The notes beneath the pieces are model-generated. The model made no database searches, was not told the origin of the DNA, and saw nothing but the letters and a program-made list of their open reading frames with translations. DNA of 64,000 nucleotides from Symbiodinium natans. Lineage: Eukaryota; Sar; Dinophyceae; Suessiales; Symbiodiniaceae. The position numbers and the translations under genes were made by a program. The DNA lies in assembly GCA_905221605.1 (NCBI GenBank), contig CAJNDS010001013.1, forward strand, positions 64,001 through 128,000. Direction: 5' to 3'. The stretch's first letter is position 1. The number at the start of each line of letters is the position of its first letter. Of the stretch, positions 21,424 to 33,400 are shown one piece after another.

Positions 21424-24400
21424 CTGAGCAAGGCGTAGGGCTTAGGGCTTAGGGCTTAGGGCTTAGGGCTTAGGGCTTAGGGCTTAGGGCGTAGGGCGTA
21501 GGGCGTAGGGCTTAGGGCTTAGGGCTTAGGGCTTAGGGCTTAGGGCTTAGGGCTTAGGGCTTAGGGCTTAGGGCTTAGGGTGTAGGGTTTAGGCTTTGAG
21601 GGTTTGCGGCTTTTCAAGCTTTTATGGCTTAGGGTTGCAGGGTCCTGCTCTTAGGGCTTAGGAGGTCGCAAAAATTCCAGGCACAAAGGGCGGAAGGTGT
21701 TTAAGGAGGGGTGAGGGCTTGCAGCATTCTTGATGCATCGTTGCTCTTGCGTGCATGGCTTCCAGGGCAAAATGAAAACAAAGCCACCCTGGTTCTGAGT
21801 TGGTAGTGAGGGAATAAGGTACCCTATATCATCCCTTAAAGGCTTCAAGGGGTATATTAGGGGTATGTAGGGTGCCTACTTCCCTCATGCCCTACTAGGA
21901 ACCAGTAAGAAACAGAAATAGCTCATAGGGATGAGGGTTGAATTTGCAGTTCCGCAGGCCCTACGGCAAACCCTTGTGTTGAGAACCACCCAAAAAAAGC
22001 CTAAGACCCCCGTAAACCCTAAACCCTAAACCCTAAACCCTAAACCCTCAACCCCTAAACCCCTAAACCCCCAAACCCTTAACCCCCGTAACCCCCCCCC
22101 CCCCCCCCCCCCACCCCAAGCAAAAACAAAATTCCCCGTAAACCCTCCTCAAACGCCTGACCTCCTTAAGCCCAAAACTCTAAACCCTAAACCGTAAAAA
22201 ACTAAACCCGAAGCCCTAAACCCTAGACTAAAAAAGGTGCACCCCCTCACCAGGCCTGGTGTCGCCTGCGCCGCCCATGTCGAGCGCATGGAGGTCGGCC
22301 GCTTGCTTCGGGGGAAGCTCGCGGAGGCAGTGGCCGCGAAGGCCGAGGGCGTTCCTGAGGAACTTTTTGGATGTTGGGTTCAAGTTTTGGGGTTTTTAGG
22401 GTTAAGAGGGTGTTCCTAAAGAGGGGCTTTTTGGATGTTGGGTTCAATTTTTGGCTTAGGATGTGGAGTTTCTAAGAGATAGCCCCCTGAATTAGAACTG
22501 GTATGTGAACAGGGGCTTACAGGGAGCGGCTCCCCCCAGCTATAGTGTAGTTGAGAGTGTGGGTTCAGTGCTCTTAACTGGAGGCCCCTCCCAGATTGCC
22601 CAAGGGGCAAACCTGAAGCAATCCCCTAAACCCTAAACCCTAACCCCTAACCCCTAAACCCTAAGCCCTAAGCCCTAAACCCTAAACCCTTAAACAAAGG
22701 CTCGAAGAGCTCCTGTTGGGGCCTAAAAGCATGCGAGTGCAAGCTGCCGGTTTCTTTGAGCCGGAGGGCTTAAGCGTTACCTCAAGAGCCAAAAGCCTGT
22801 TTGTTTAAGAGTGCAAGATGCCCTATGGGGTTTTTTATTACATGTATATGCTCGTACCTATATAAATCTATTAACTATCTATCTCTCTATCTTTTTTTAA
22901 CACAGATCACTCAAACATCTACACAGAGAATAAGCCGTTAGATCTAGGATTCGATTGTGATGGGTTTCAACATTCAGGGGACTTGGGGGTTCACGAAAAT
23001 AGGGGGTACCTTCTTGGGGTCCTTGCTACAAAGGGATCCTACTATTTGGGACTATATTGGTGGTTCCCATTTTACCCTAAACCCTAAACCCCAAACCCTA
23101 AACCCTAAAACCCCGACTTGAGGTAAGAGCCTGTGAAGCCGAAGTTGGCTTGGAGCAGCGAGCAGAGTGGGGCCAATATAGGGGCCTTGATAATTAGAGT
23201 AGAAGTTTGGGCCGTTGGGGGTTTTTGTATAATTCTGTAGGGACCATAAGGGAAAACTACTAGCACTTACTCCGACCCCTGAAACATCACTCGACTTCTC
23301 TCTCTCTCTCTCTCTTGGAGGGCTCTGGGGCCCCACCCCACCCCTAAGTGTATTGAGTCGCCCGGATCCAGCCCTACACCCTAGAAACTCTAAACCCGAA
23401 ATCTTCTCCCCTAGACTAGAACTCGAAGCCCAACCTTCGAAAAGCCGGACCCCCAAAACCTGAAAAACCCTGAAAGCCCTAAACCCTGATACCTGAAACC
23501 CTAAACCTTAATCTGGCCCCAACCCTAAACCCTAAACCCTAAACCCTAAACCCTAAACCCTAAACCCTAAACCCTAAACCCTAAACCCTAAACCCTAAAC
23601 CCTACACCCTACACCCTAAACCCTAAACCCTAAACCCTAAACCCTAAACCCTAAACCCTAAACCCTAAACCCTAAACCCTAAACCCTAACCCTAAACCCT
23701 AAACCCTAAAAGCCTCAAGCCTCGAGCCGGGCCACCTCGGACGGAGGTGCCATCCAGGTCTTTCATCGCCGGCGCGGGTCGGCTTCCCACATTGGCCATC
23801 CGAAGTTGGCTTTTGGTGAGAGAGGAGTAGGCCCTAAACCCTAAACCCTAAACCCTAAACCCTAAACCCTAAACCCTAAACCCTAAACCCTAAACCCTAA
23901 ACCCTAAACCCTAAACCCTAAACCCTAAACCCCTCAACTCTCAAATGGCCCCACGCTTCCGGCTACTTGCATCCCTCATCTTTTTTGGGGGATATTCAAA
24001 GGCCATCATGCCTGAACCCTCACATCTACGACTTCTGCCACCTTGTTTTATGTTCGCGACAAGTTGTGGACGTCGCCTTAAAAATGCCATAAACAAAGGT
24101 ACCAAAGGGTTGAGGGCTCAAGGGCTGAGGTTTTAAGGTTTATGGCTTTTGGGGAGACTTTCGGGCACATGTCGTTGTCCTTGATCCAGCTATTCTAGAG
24201 CCGCGCGCAGTGGGGCCGACGTCTGCAGGACTGTCAAGGTCTAGAGGAGCATTGGCTAGCAGCCTACAGCACAAAACCCTAAACATCGGAAAGCCCTCAA
24301 CCTTACCCAGACAGCCCCTAAACCCTGTCAGCTCTATCTTTCCCTTAAAGTAAGTAGGGGGTATCTGAGCCCAAGTGCCAAGGATAGAGGACGTCTGGAA

Positions 24401-27400
24401 ATTGGAGCCTGGCTAGCGGCACCTTTTGAGCCGGAGGGGGCATATGTCTTATTGCGTTCGTGGCTCCTGCATTGGGTCTTTAGGGCTTCGGGATTTAGGG
24501 TGTTAGGGCGATCAGGGCTTTAGGGTTCAGGGATGTAGGGTTTAGGGTGTTTGGGATTTGGGAGTGCCGGTAGGGTCTCGGGTGTAGAGCTTTAGGGTTT
24601 AGGGTTCAGCGGTGGCCCTTGCCGGAACATCCCAAGTTACAAGTACTAGAGTCATGCGTCGCCGAAGCAGTAGTATGGACCCCTCTCTGCCTATACTCAG
24701 CTCTAGGGGTAGTGACATGGTTATTTAGTATGGGCCCTTAGATGAAACCCAGAACCCCTTAAGGAAGGTAAGAGACCATATTAAGGGACCATGTGCAGAT
24801 GTAACTACCCTTAGAATCAATAACGCCCTGAACCCTAAACCCTAAACCCTAAATCCCAAACGCCAAACCCCAAACCCTAAACCCTAAACCCGAAGACCGC
24901 CTCCATGCGTGATGGTGCCAGTCTTGTCAAAGACCATGGTGCTGATCTTGCCAGCGATAGGGATCCTGGCTGCTAGGCTGGCCCTTGAAGCCCCCTGAAA
25001 CAGCATTCCGATTTAGGGTTTAGGGTTTAGGGTTTAGGGATTAGGGTTTAGGGATATTCTCTTGGACTCTGAAAGGCAACACAACCAAAAGTCCCAACAG
25101 CCTGCCTAACTTCTCTCTGTGACGCATGCCCAATATCTGCATGCGATGCGCCCCGAAGCTTGAACAACTTTGAGGCCTAAACTCTGAACCCTAAACCCTA
25201 AGCCTAAACCCTAAACCGTGGGTCGGAAACCTAGACCGCAACAGGTTGCGATAGATGCAAATTGCACACTTGCTTTCAAACTATGCAATGTTGTGCCCGA
25301 TACTTTCCAACATTGTAAGTCGTCTAGTACGCAGTGATACTTGCTATACTATGCATAGCACATCATGCAGCTTTGCTGCGTGGAGAGAAAGGAACCTTTT
25401 ATCTGTCGTTTCTACTAGTCACGCCCCTGACCCGTTAACCCTAAACCTTAAACCCCGTAACCCCTAACTTCTAAACCCCCTAAACCCCGAAACCCTAAGC
25501 CCTAAATGATCAGAACTTGAAGCCTGAGGCCCTGCTTGGCGTTTAGGGCTTCAGGGTGTCAAGGCTGTTGGCCTCGGGATTTTCAGCATTTATTTTGTGA
25601 AAACCCCAACCCCTATAAACCATTACGCCATTTACGTCCTGTGAACACTATAAACCCTATAAAGCCTGTGAGCCCTAGTAACCTAGCCCTAGTAACCTAT
25701 AAACCCATACACGCTATAGACCCTATAAAACCTAAACCCTAAACCCTACACCCTCATTTCGGGCTTCAGGGCCTTCAGGGCCTTAAGTTTTGTTGGGGCT
25801 TCAAGTGCTTGAGGCTGTCACCTGGGGCCTGTGGACTTGAGGGAGTAGGGCTGGGGCCCTTAGCGTTTATGGGTTTGGGGTTTAGGGTGAGGGCTTCGGG
25901 TTTTCAAGCAACTTTGTGCGTATCCGAACCTGTGCTCCAAAAAAACCACCAATTGCTGCGGTAGGATTTCTTCTGTCATGGCAAAGGTGGAGGCCAGACA
26001 GGCGTAAGGGTTGCCAAACTTGAGTTCTTTAAGATACCGCCAAATGTGTCTTTAATGGCGCTGGCGGTGGTTGGGAAGCCCCGAAAACTACGGGTTAGGG
26101 TCGGGTTGAAGGCTACCTTTTCAAACTCGAATAGAGTGTCCTGATATAGTTTAAGGAATTTTCCTTCATTAAGGGGTAGTGGAGTCTCTGGAAACTGACC
26201 AGAAGAGGCAGTCCAAGGCCCTAAACCGAAAAGAAAAAAAAAAGAAAAACCCTAAACCCCAAACCCCAAACCCCAGACCCCAAACCCTAAACCCTAAACC
26301 CTAAACCCACCCACCACAAAAAGGCAGTCCTGCCAATGTTCAAGCAGGCAATGTCCCCCTCTTTCAGTCTTGATGCGCTGCAGCTCTGCCCCAAGGTGAA
26401 GGAGACAGCCTCACCATTTAATCACCCTAAAGCCTGAACCCTGAACCCTAAACCCTAAACCCTAAACCCTAAACCCTAAACCCTGTATTTAGGGTTTAGG
26501 AAATGAGGCAGACTTGCAGTTCGTCAGATTGGGAAGGACTAAGCCACCGTGTTCGCGTGGCAGGGACGTATAGGGGATTAGAAAACTGATCCCACATTTA
26601 GATAGTGTACATGTTAGCTACGCGGGGATTGGATTTCAAGGGTATTATATTCCCAAGTACTTGCTCCGGTCTTGCATCAGGATCCCTAACACACCCTATA
26701 AACCCTAAACCCTAAAACCCTAACAATACCATCAACCCCTGAAAAGAACCAGAAGTTTTTTCACCCTGCACCCTCGTTTACCCTAGTAGCCACGTGCGGC
26801 ACGGTACTGACGTGGGGGGGGGGGGGGGGGGGGGGGGGGGCTTTCTTAATGGGGGGGGGGGGGGGGGGGGAGGGGGGGGCTTTCTTAAGTGTACCAAGTG
26901 CTCAGCTCCTCGGGATCCTTAAACAAAAAGGATCCTAATGGGAACCCCGAACAGGGAAGCCCAAGGAATACGAAGGAAATATATAAGGACCGTGGTACGT
27001 ATATTCCGAAGGATGTTCCCGAAATGAGGGGTACCTTAGTGGGGTCCTTATTATAAGAGAATCCTACCATCTGGGTCTATATTCGGGGTCCCTTATTCTC
27101 GTAAACCCCCCGATGATTCCTACTATATTCTTTGGATCCTGAATTCACTGGGATCCTTAAAGTAGATGTGATCCTTCAAGTAGGTAGGATCCGAAAACCC
27201 ATGGGATCACGTACTTAAAGTAGTTGGGATCCTTGCAAACCCCATGGGATACTTGAAGTAGTTGGGGTCCTGAAAGAACGAAAAAAGAGCATCCAGGCTC
27301 ATCCAGGTTGCTGCGAAGTCTCCGCAGGCCCGCAAAGAAATCTCCATACCGCGCACCGAAAGGGAAACGGACTCCCTGACTAATAAAGGGGCCTGAGTAA

Positions 27401-30400
27401 TTTAAATAGGGTTCTGGGGAAGGGAATACTACTAGTAATTATTCGACCCCTATTACATCCAAAGCCCTAAACGCCTGAACTCTATAGCACTCTGATGTGC
27501 TATGCCGGGGACGCGATGGAAAGGTCCCTAAACCCTACACCCTAAACTCTAAACCCTAAACCTAAACCCTTGAAAGTGTCCGTGGGCTGCAATCAAGGAG
27601 CCATCATCGGATTCAGTGCTTGCGCCAGGAAGGACATGCCTGGCGAGAAAGCTTCACGTCTGGGGTTTAGGGCTTAGTTGGTGAATTCATAAGCCCAAAC
27701 AAGTTTACACTTGCAGTGCAAAAGGGGGTTATACTATCCCAAAAAGTGTAAAGTGTACTCACTCAGCTACTAAGAGGTTATAGGGTTGAGGAGGTCTAGG
27801 GTTTCAGGGTTGAGGAGGTCCAGGTTTAGGGATCCGGGTTTAGGGTGGCAGGGACCTCCAAGTTCTTGAATCTGACTTCTTATGGAAACCTTAAAAGGGA
27901 ACCTCAAGAATGTAGGTAGAAATGCATCGATGCGCCTGTATTCCTACGATATACCTAAGTGCCCTACAAACCCTAAACCCTAAACCCTAAACCCTAAACC
28001 CCGAACCCTAAACCATAAACCCTGAACCATAAGCCCTAAACCCTAACCCAATTCTTGGGGATTCCCTGTTTGGTGGGAGCCCTGCCTGCGAAGCAGCCGG
28101 TGACCCAGCCCTGTCCCTGGAACAGCAAGGTGTTGGCGAAGCAGAAAGTGGCCTGAGGTAAATTGGGTTTAGGGTTTAGGGTTTAGGGTTTAGGGTTTAG
28201 GGTTTAGGGTTTAGGGTTTAGGGTTTAGGGTTTAGGGTGAGGTAGGGTTCAGGGTTTAGGGTTCTTAGGGCTCAGAGGTTTTTAGGGCTTTTAGGGTCTT
28301 AGGGCTTAGGGTTTTTTTCGGGTTTAAGGTTTTGAGCTTGGGATTAGGGCTTTGGGTAGCTTGGGGTTCAGGAGGTTTCGCCGGATCATGGAACCTAGTT
28401 ACGCTGAACGCCTCCTGAGGCCTCCAAGTAAAGCATTCCAGCCCTGCAAACACTGGAGACCCAGAAGCCTGAATCCTTCTCACCATGGTTTAGGGTTTAG
28501 GGTTTAGGGTTAAGCCACCATTCTCAGCAACCCTAAACTTAAGGGACATAAGGAGGGACAGAAGGGATCTTGAATCTGAATCCCCCCCCTATGACCCCTA
28601 TCTTCACCTTCTACAGTCCCTGTATACCTAAGTAGCCTACTTTACACCTAATGTGAGGGTCCCTCCCTTAGTCCCTTGATTAACCCTAAACCCTACACCC
28701 TAAGCCCTAAACCCTAAACCCTAAACCACAAACCCTAAACCCTAAACCCTAAATAATAAGCAGGCCAGGGCACCCAGGCGGTCATTAGAGCGTAGACCCA
28801 AGGCAGCTGCTCAGTGTACTTGAACTTGACGATGGCCTCGACTTAGGGTTTCGGCTTAGGGTTTAGGGTTTAGGGTTTAGGGTTTGGGGTTTGGGGTTTG
28901 GGGCTTGGGGTTTGGGGTTTAGGGTTTAGGGACTACTACGTATCACATGAATGAAACCAGAGTGCGCTGAAGAGATGATGTATTTAAACTTCATGAGCGG
29001 CTGACAAAAGCCTGTGTTGATTGAACGTTGCCTTGGTGGGCCTCTATCGATTCTCGAGGACTAGCACCCCTAAAAATGCAGACTGACAAGAGACTGACAG
29101 TAGCACTTTAGGGTGGGCCCCCAAGCATAGTTTTCTCAGATGCTCATGCATTTCTAAGACCTACACCCTAAAGAGTTCAGAGCGTCAGCTGGGCTTGCCC
29201 GTAGTATGAATTTAAGGTATATTCCTGAACTAAGGGGTAACGAACTCTTAGGGCTCCACTTAAGGTATAGTAAACCCTAAACCCTGAACCCTTCATTTTT
29301 TAAGGGGAACGAAAAGGCTGTTGACCGTAAACCCTAAACCCTAAACTCTAAGCCCTACTAAACCCTAAACCCTAAACCCTAAACCCTCTGTTGCTGTAGG
29401 TAGCACTGGAGTCTCCGGGGTTCTCCAGATCCCCTCTGTGCGCCGAAGCCGCTGGAAAGAGAACCATGCGAATCAGCTTACCTTTGGTGGTCCGCCCACC
29501 AATTCGCATCCTGGGCTAAGGGGTTTAGGGTTTAGGGTTCAGGGTTGGCTGACTTTAGGAAGGGACTTCGGGTTGTAGCTTGGTAGGTTTAGGTTTAGGG
29601 TGTAGGGCCTTCGGGTAGTGAGGTTGAGGGCTGAGGGTTGCAAACCCAGAAAGGGCAAAACGGCATCCTAAAACCCTCAACCGTAACCCGAAACCTCATC
29701 AAGAAGTCTCCAAGCCCAGCAGCACAACGCCGATGGCAAAGTCCGAACCCCGATTCGCATTGGCAGCTGCTTCCGGAACGCTTTGGAGGACCTCTGTACC
29801 TGCCCAGCGGGTTTAGGGTTTAGGGTTTAGGGTTTAGGGTTTAGGGTTTAGGGTTTAGGGTTTAGGGTTTAGGGTTTAGGGTTTAGGGTTTAGGGTTGCC
29901 AAGGGACCCCCCAATCCCCCCCCCCCCCCCCCCACAATTTGGCGGGGCTTGAGGGATTGAGGTTTCAGGGCTTGAGGTTTTGCCCTGTAAGCTCACAGGG
30001 TTTATGAGGCATCCTACCCCCCCCCGCCCCGTCGCTCCAGCAAAAGGTCTGCTGCGCCATCCATGTCCTTCGCTCCTGCTGCATCCATGGTCGAGGAAAC
30101 CAATGTTGTGCGGGGTAAAGACAAGTTCTTCTCTTTCACACCGCGCATGATGTCGGCAGCAACGCCTGACCCCCGAAAGATCATGCGAGGGCGTATAATT
30201 GATGTACCTGGGAGTCACGATACTCATCTGGCTTTGCAAACAGGTCGCAGGCGGCAGCAAGCTCTGCTTCACTGTCGCTTTCGACTGTCTCACCACAGCT
30301 GATGCGGGGTTGCAAAGCATCTTCGCTGACTGCCCAAGGCCCAGGCGAGGGATGTCGCTTAGGAACTTGAATGATCCCCCCTGTCCGTTCAAAGCTGCAG

Positions 30401-33400
30401 AGGCCTCATAGGGTCCACAATTGGATTCGGCCAGCTGTGCTTGGGCTTGATTTTTATGCCTATACCATCTACTGTGGGGTCTAGACGGCTCAGCCTAGTT
30501 TAGTCAGGACAATAAAACCCTAAACGAACCCCCCCCCCCCACCCCCTCCCAGAAGCCCTAAGCCTCTCCAGCCCTACACACCTTCTTGAACCACCAAAAA
30601 CCCACAACCCGGAACATCCCCAGGAGTCCTAGAACCCACAACCTTAAGCATTCCCTAAAACCCTAAGAGCCCTGAAGCTCTAAAAAACCCTAACAAGCCC
30701 AAAGCCCTAAAACGTCTCTAGAACACCTTCAACAGCCTTAAATCCCAAAAACCTAAAAGCCCTAAAGCCCTCAACAACGCTGGCTTCCTTGTCCCCCCTC
30801 CCCCCAGAGTTTGTTTAGGGTTTAGGGTTTAGGGTTTAGGGTTCAGGGATCAGGGTTCAGGGTTCAGGGTTTGGGATTTGGGGTTTGGGGTTTGGGGTTT
30901 GGGGTTTACGGTTTAGGGCTTAGGGCTTAGGGTTTCGGTTCCCCCCCCCCCCCCCCCCCCGCCCTCCCCCCGCCCTCTCCCCCCCCCCCCCCCCCCCCGC
31001 AGTGGCCTGCAACAGGCCGTGCTTCTTGCCGTGGACCTTGTCGTCGAAAGGGAGGGCAGACATGGTGTCCATGGCCACCTCCACCCCCCCCCCCCCCCCC
31101 AAAAAAAAAAAAAAAGGTAGGGTTTAGGGTTTAGGTTTGGGGTTTAGGCGTTGCGGGTTAGGGCCTATCTTCCATGTTGGTGATGCCGTGGATGGAGAGC
31201 CCTATGCTGTTTGGGGTGAAGGGCGTATCCGTTTGATTGTTCACGGTGTCCCTGTAGAGATCTGGAAGTTTGAGGCTGTGGGTCCTGGCTTGGGGCTTGG
31301 GGTGTTGACACAACTTAGCAGCCAACTAAGCTTTGGCAGTTAAGGGGTGACAGAACCCAACCTGCTCAGCACTTGCGACAACCTTCCCTAACCCCTGAAC
31401 CCTAAATCCCAAACCCCAAACCCCAAACCCCAAACCCCAAACCCCAAACCCTAAACCCTAAACCCTAAACCCTTCATGCACCTCAGACTCCAAATTCCTG
31501 CAAAGGAGCAGTAGAATCACCAAGCGGAGACTCGAAGCTTGGTGTTTCGGGCTCAGGTGACTTAGTTTCTGAATTCATAAGCCCCAAAAGAAGTGTACAC
31601 CTTCAGTTCTACCGGGGATTATAGTATGCCAAATCCTGTAAAGTGTACTCGCTCAGCTACTAGGGTGAGGTAGCCCTTGCCGGGTCAGCGCTTCAAGCTG
31701 GGCAAAGTGCCGATGGCCTTCTGCAGTGGCATGGGCTCCCCAGTCAGCATGCTCCTGATGCTTCTAGGTTTAGGGTTTAGGGTTTAGGGTTTGGGGTTTA
31801 GGGTTTAGGGTTTAGGGTTTAGGGTTTAGGGTTTAGGGTCGAGGTGCTCACAAAACCTGAGCCCTAAACTCCGGAGAACTGGCATGCTGAGTCTCAAGTG
31901 TAGCTCTGGTTTTGTCTTGGTTTCGCGCTCTGTTTTAGGGAAGTCAAGCACGCACTCCAAAAGGAACTATAAACCCTAAACCCTAAACCCTAAACCCTAA
32001 ACCCTAAACCCTAAACCCTAAACCCTAAACTGACAAACCCTAAAGCCCGAATGCTAAACCCTAAGCTCGACAGCCCCCTAAACCCTATAATTACCCTAAA
32101 CCCTCAACCCGACACACATCCAAGGGGCTCGTTCACCACGGCACTGCCAGACACCTTGTGTGGCTTGGGGTCAGGGTTCGGGGTGGGAGTTCCCTAAATT
32201 GGGTTTAGGGTTTGAAGGTCTAGGGTAAAATGACAAAACCCTAAACCCTAAACCCTGAACCACAGGCAGCTTCTGTCGACTTGGGTTTCGGGTTTATTTG
32301 GAGGTTCATGGGAAGTTGTAAGTTGGCTTCGGGTTTAGGGTTTACTGTAGGGTGTGGAGTTATACGTAGCTGAGACAGGGTTTAGCGTTTAGGGATAGGT
32401 ATAGTTGCCATAGTTGTAACCTTACCTATATCTACCGTTGCCATAGTTGTAACCTTACTTATTACTACCCATGAACCTCCAAGTTAAGGGTATGAGCAAG
32501 GCAGACTTCTGGCTTGAACGCCTTTCGACACAGGGATGCTACTGGAAAAAACATCTGTACGGGGACCCTTCTGTGCAACAGCCATCACACAAGGAAGGTC
32601 AGGAAGAAGTCGGAGATCTGCAGATGTTAAGCGCAGTGTTCTAGACAGAAAGGGGTTAGGGTTTAGGGTTTAGGGTTTAGGGCTTAGTGTTCTACGGTTT
32701 GCGCTTTACCAAACTTGCCCTCAAAGCCTGAAATCTCGAAGCCAACGCTCCAGTGCAAACAGGATGTCTCCAACACGTGCTGCCGCAAGCGAAAATTCTG
32801 GATAACAAAAAACAAAAACAACAACAAAGGCAAAAAACCCACACCCTAAACCCTAAACCCTAAACCCTAAAATGCCACAGACCCTAAACTCATGCACTCC
32901 AGGCACCAACGCTATGTCTGCCGTGACCATGCCGTCGAATACCTGCAAAGCCACAAACGAATGTGGGGTACGGGGTAGCGCTACAACCTAAACCCCAATC
33001 TCGAAAGGCTTACGCGATTTGCAAGTGCCTAAGCCCCAAAAGGGGCTTAGGCAGAAGCCTAAGCCTAAGCCCCAAAAGGGGCAGCCCTCCCTGAAGCCCA
33101 ACCTTAAAACCCTTCAATCGTTCGAAAAGCCTAAGCCCTGACCCTAAGCCCTCGAAAGTCGACAGCCGAGGGCTAAGGGCTGTTGAGGGGTTTTTAAGTA
33201 GGGAGCTGAAACTTGAGGTCTCTTGAGAACAGGATGCCGAGCCCCTGAGTTTGGTGCTTAGGGTTTAGGGTTGTTGAACTTGTTTTGGCCGCGAGTCTTG
33301 CTTTACAAGCTTCGTATTTAGAGGCTCTAGGGTTCAAGCCCTTTACAGAGTACGATGTGGTGTCGCGCTTGATCTAAGATATGGAGCCCCTTCTTTTCTC

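Noticed and set aside
22237-22419. Plus-strand frame VACAAHVERMEVGRLLRGKL
   Set aside because: It overlaps a tentative ATPase exon on the strand used by all recognised genes and has no family match; left unassigned.
24901-31754. Copper (P1B) ATPase
   Set aside because: TGEPMP and DKTGTITHG first suggested it, but no CPC or HMA motif was seen, and the FTLGQS..RLK, RTTKGKLIR..LFP and QGNNAINVKVP segments are P5-type.
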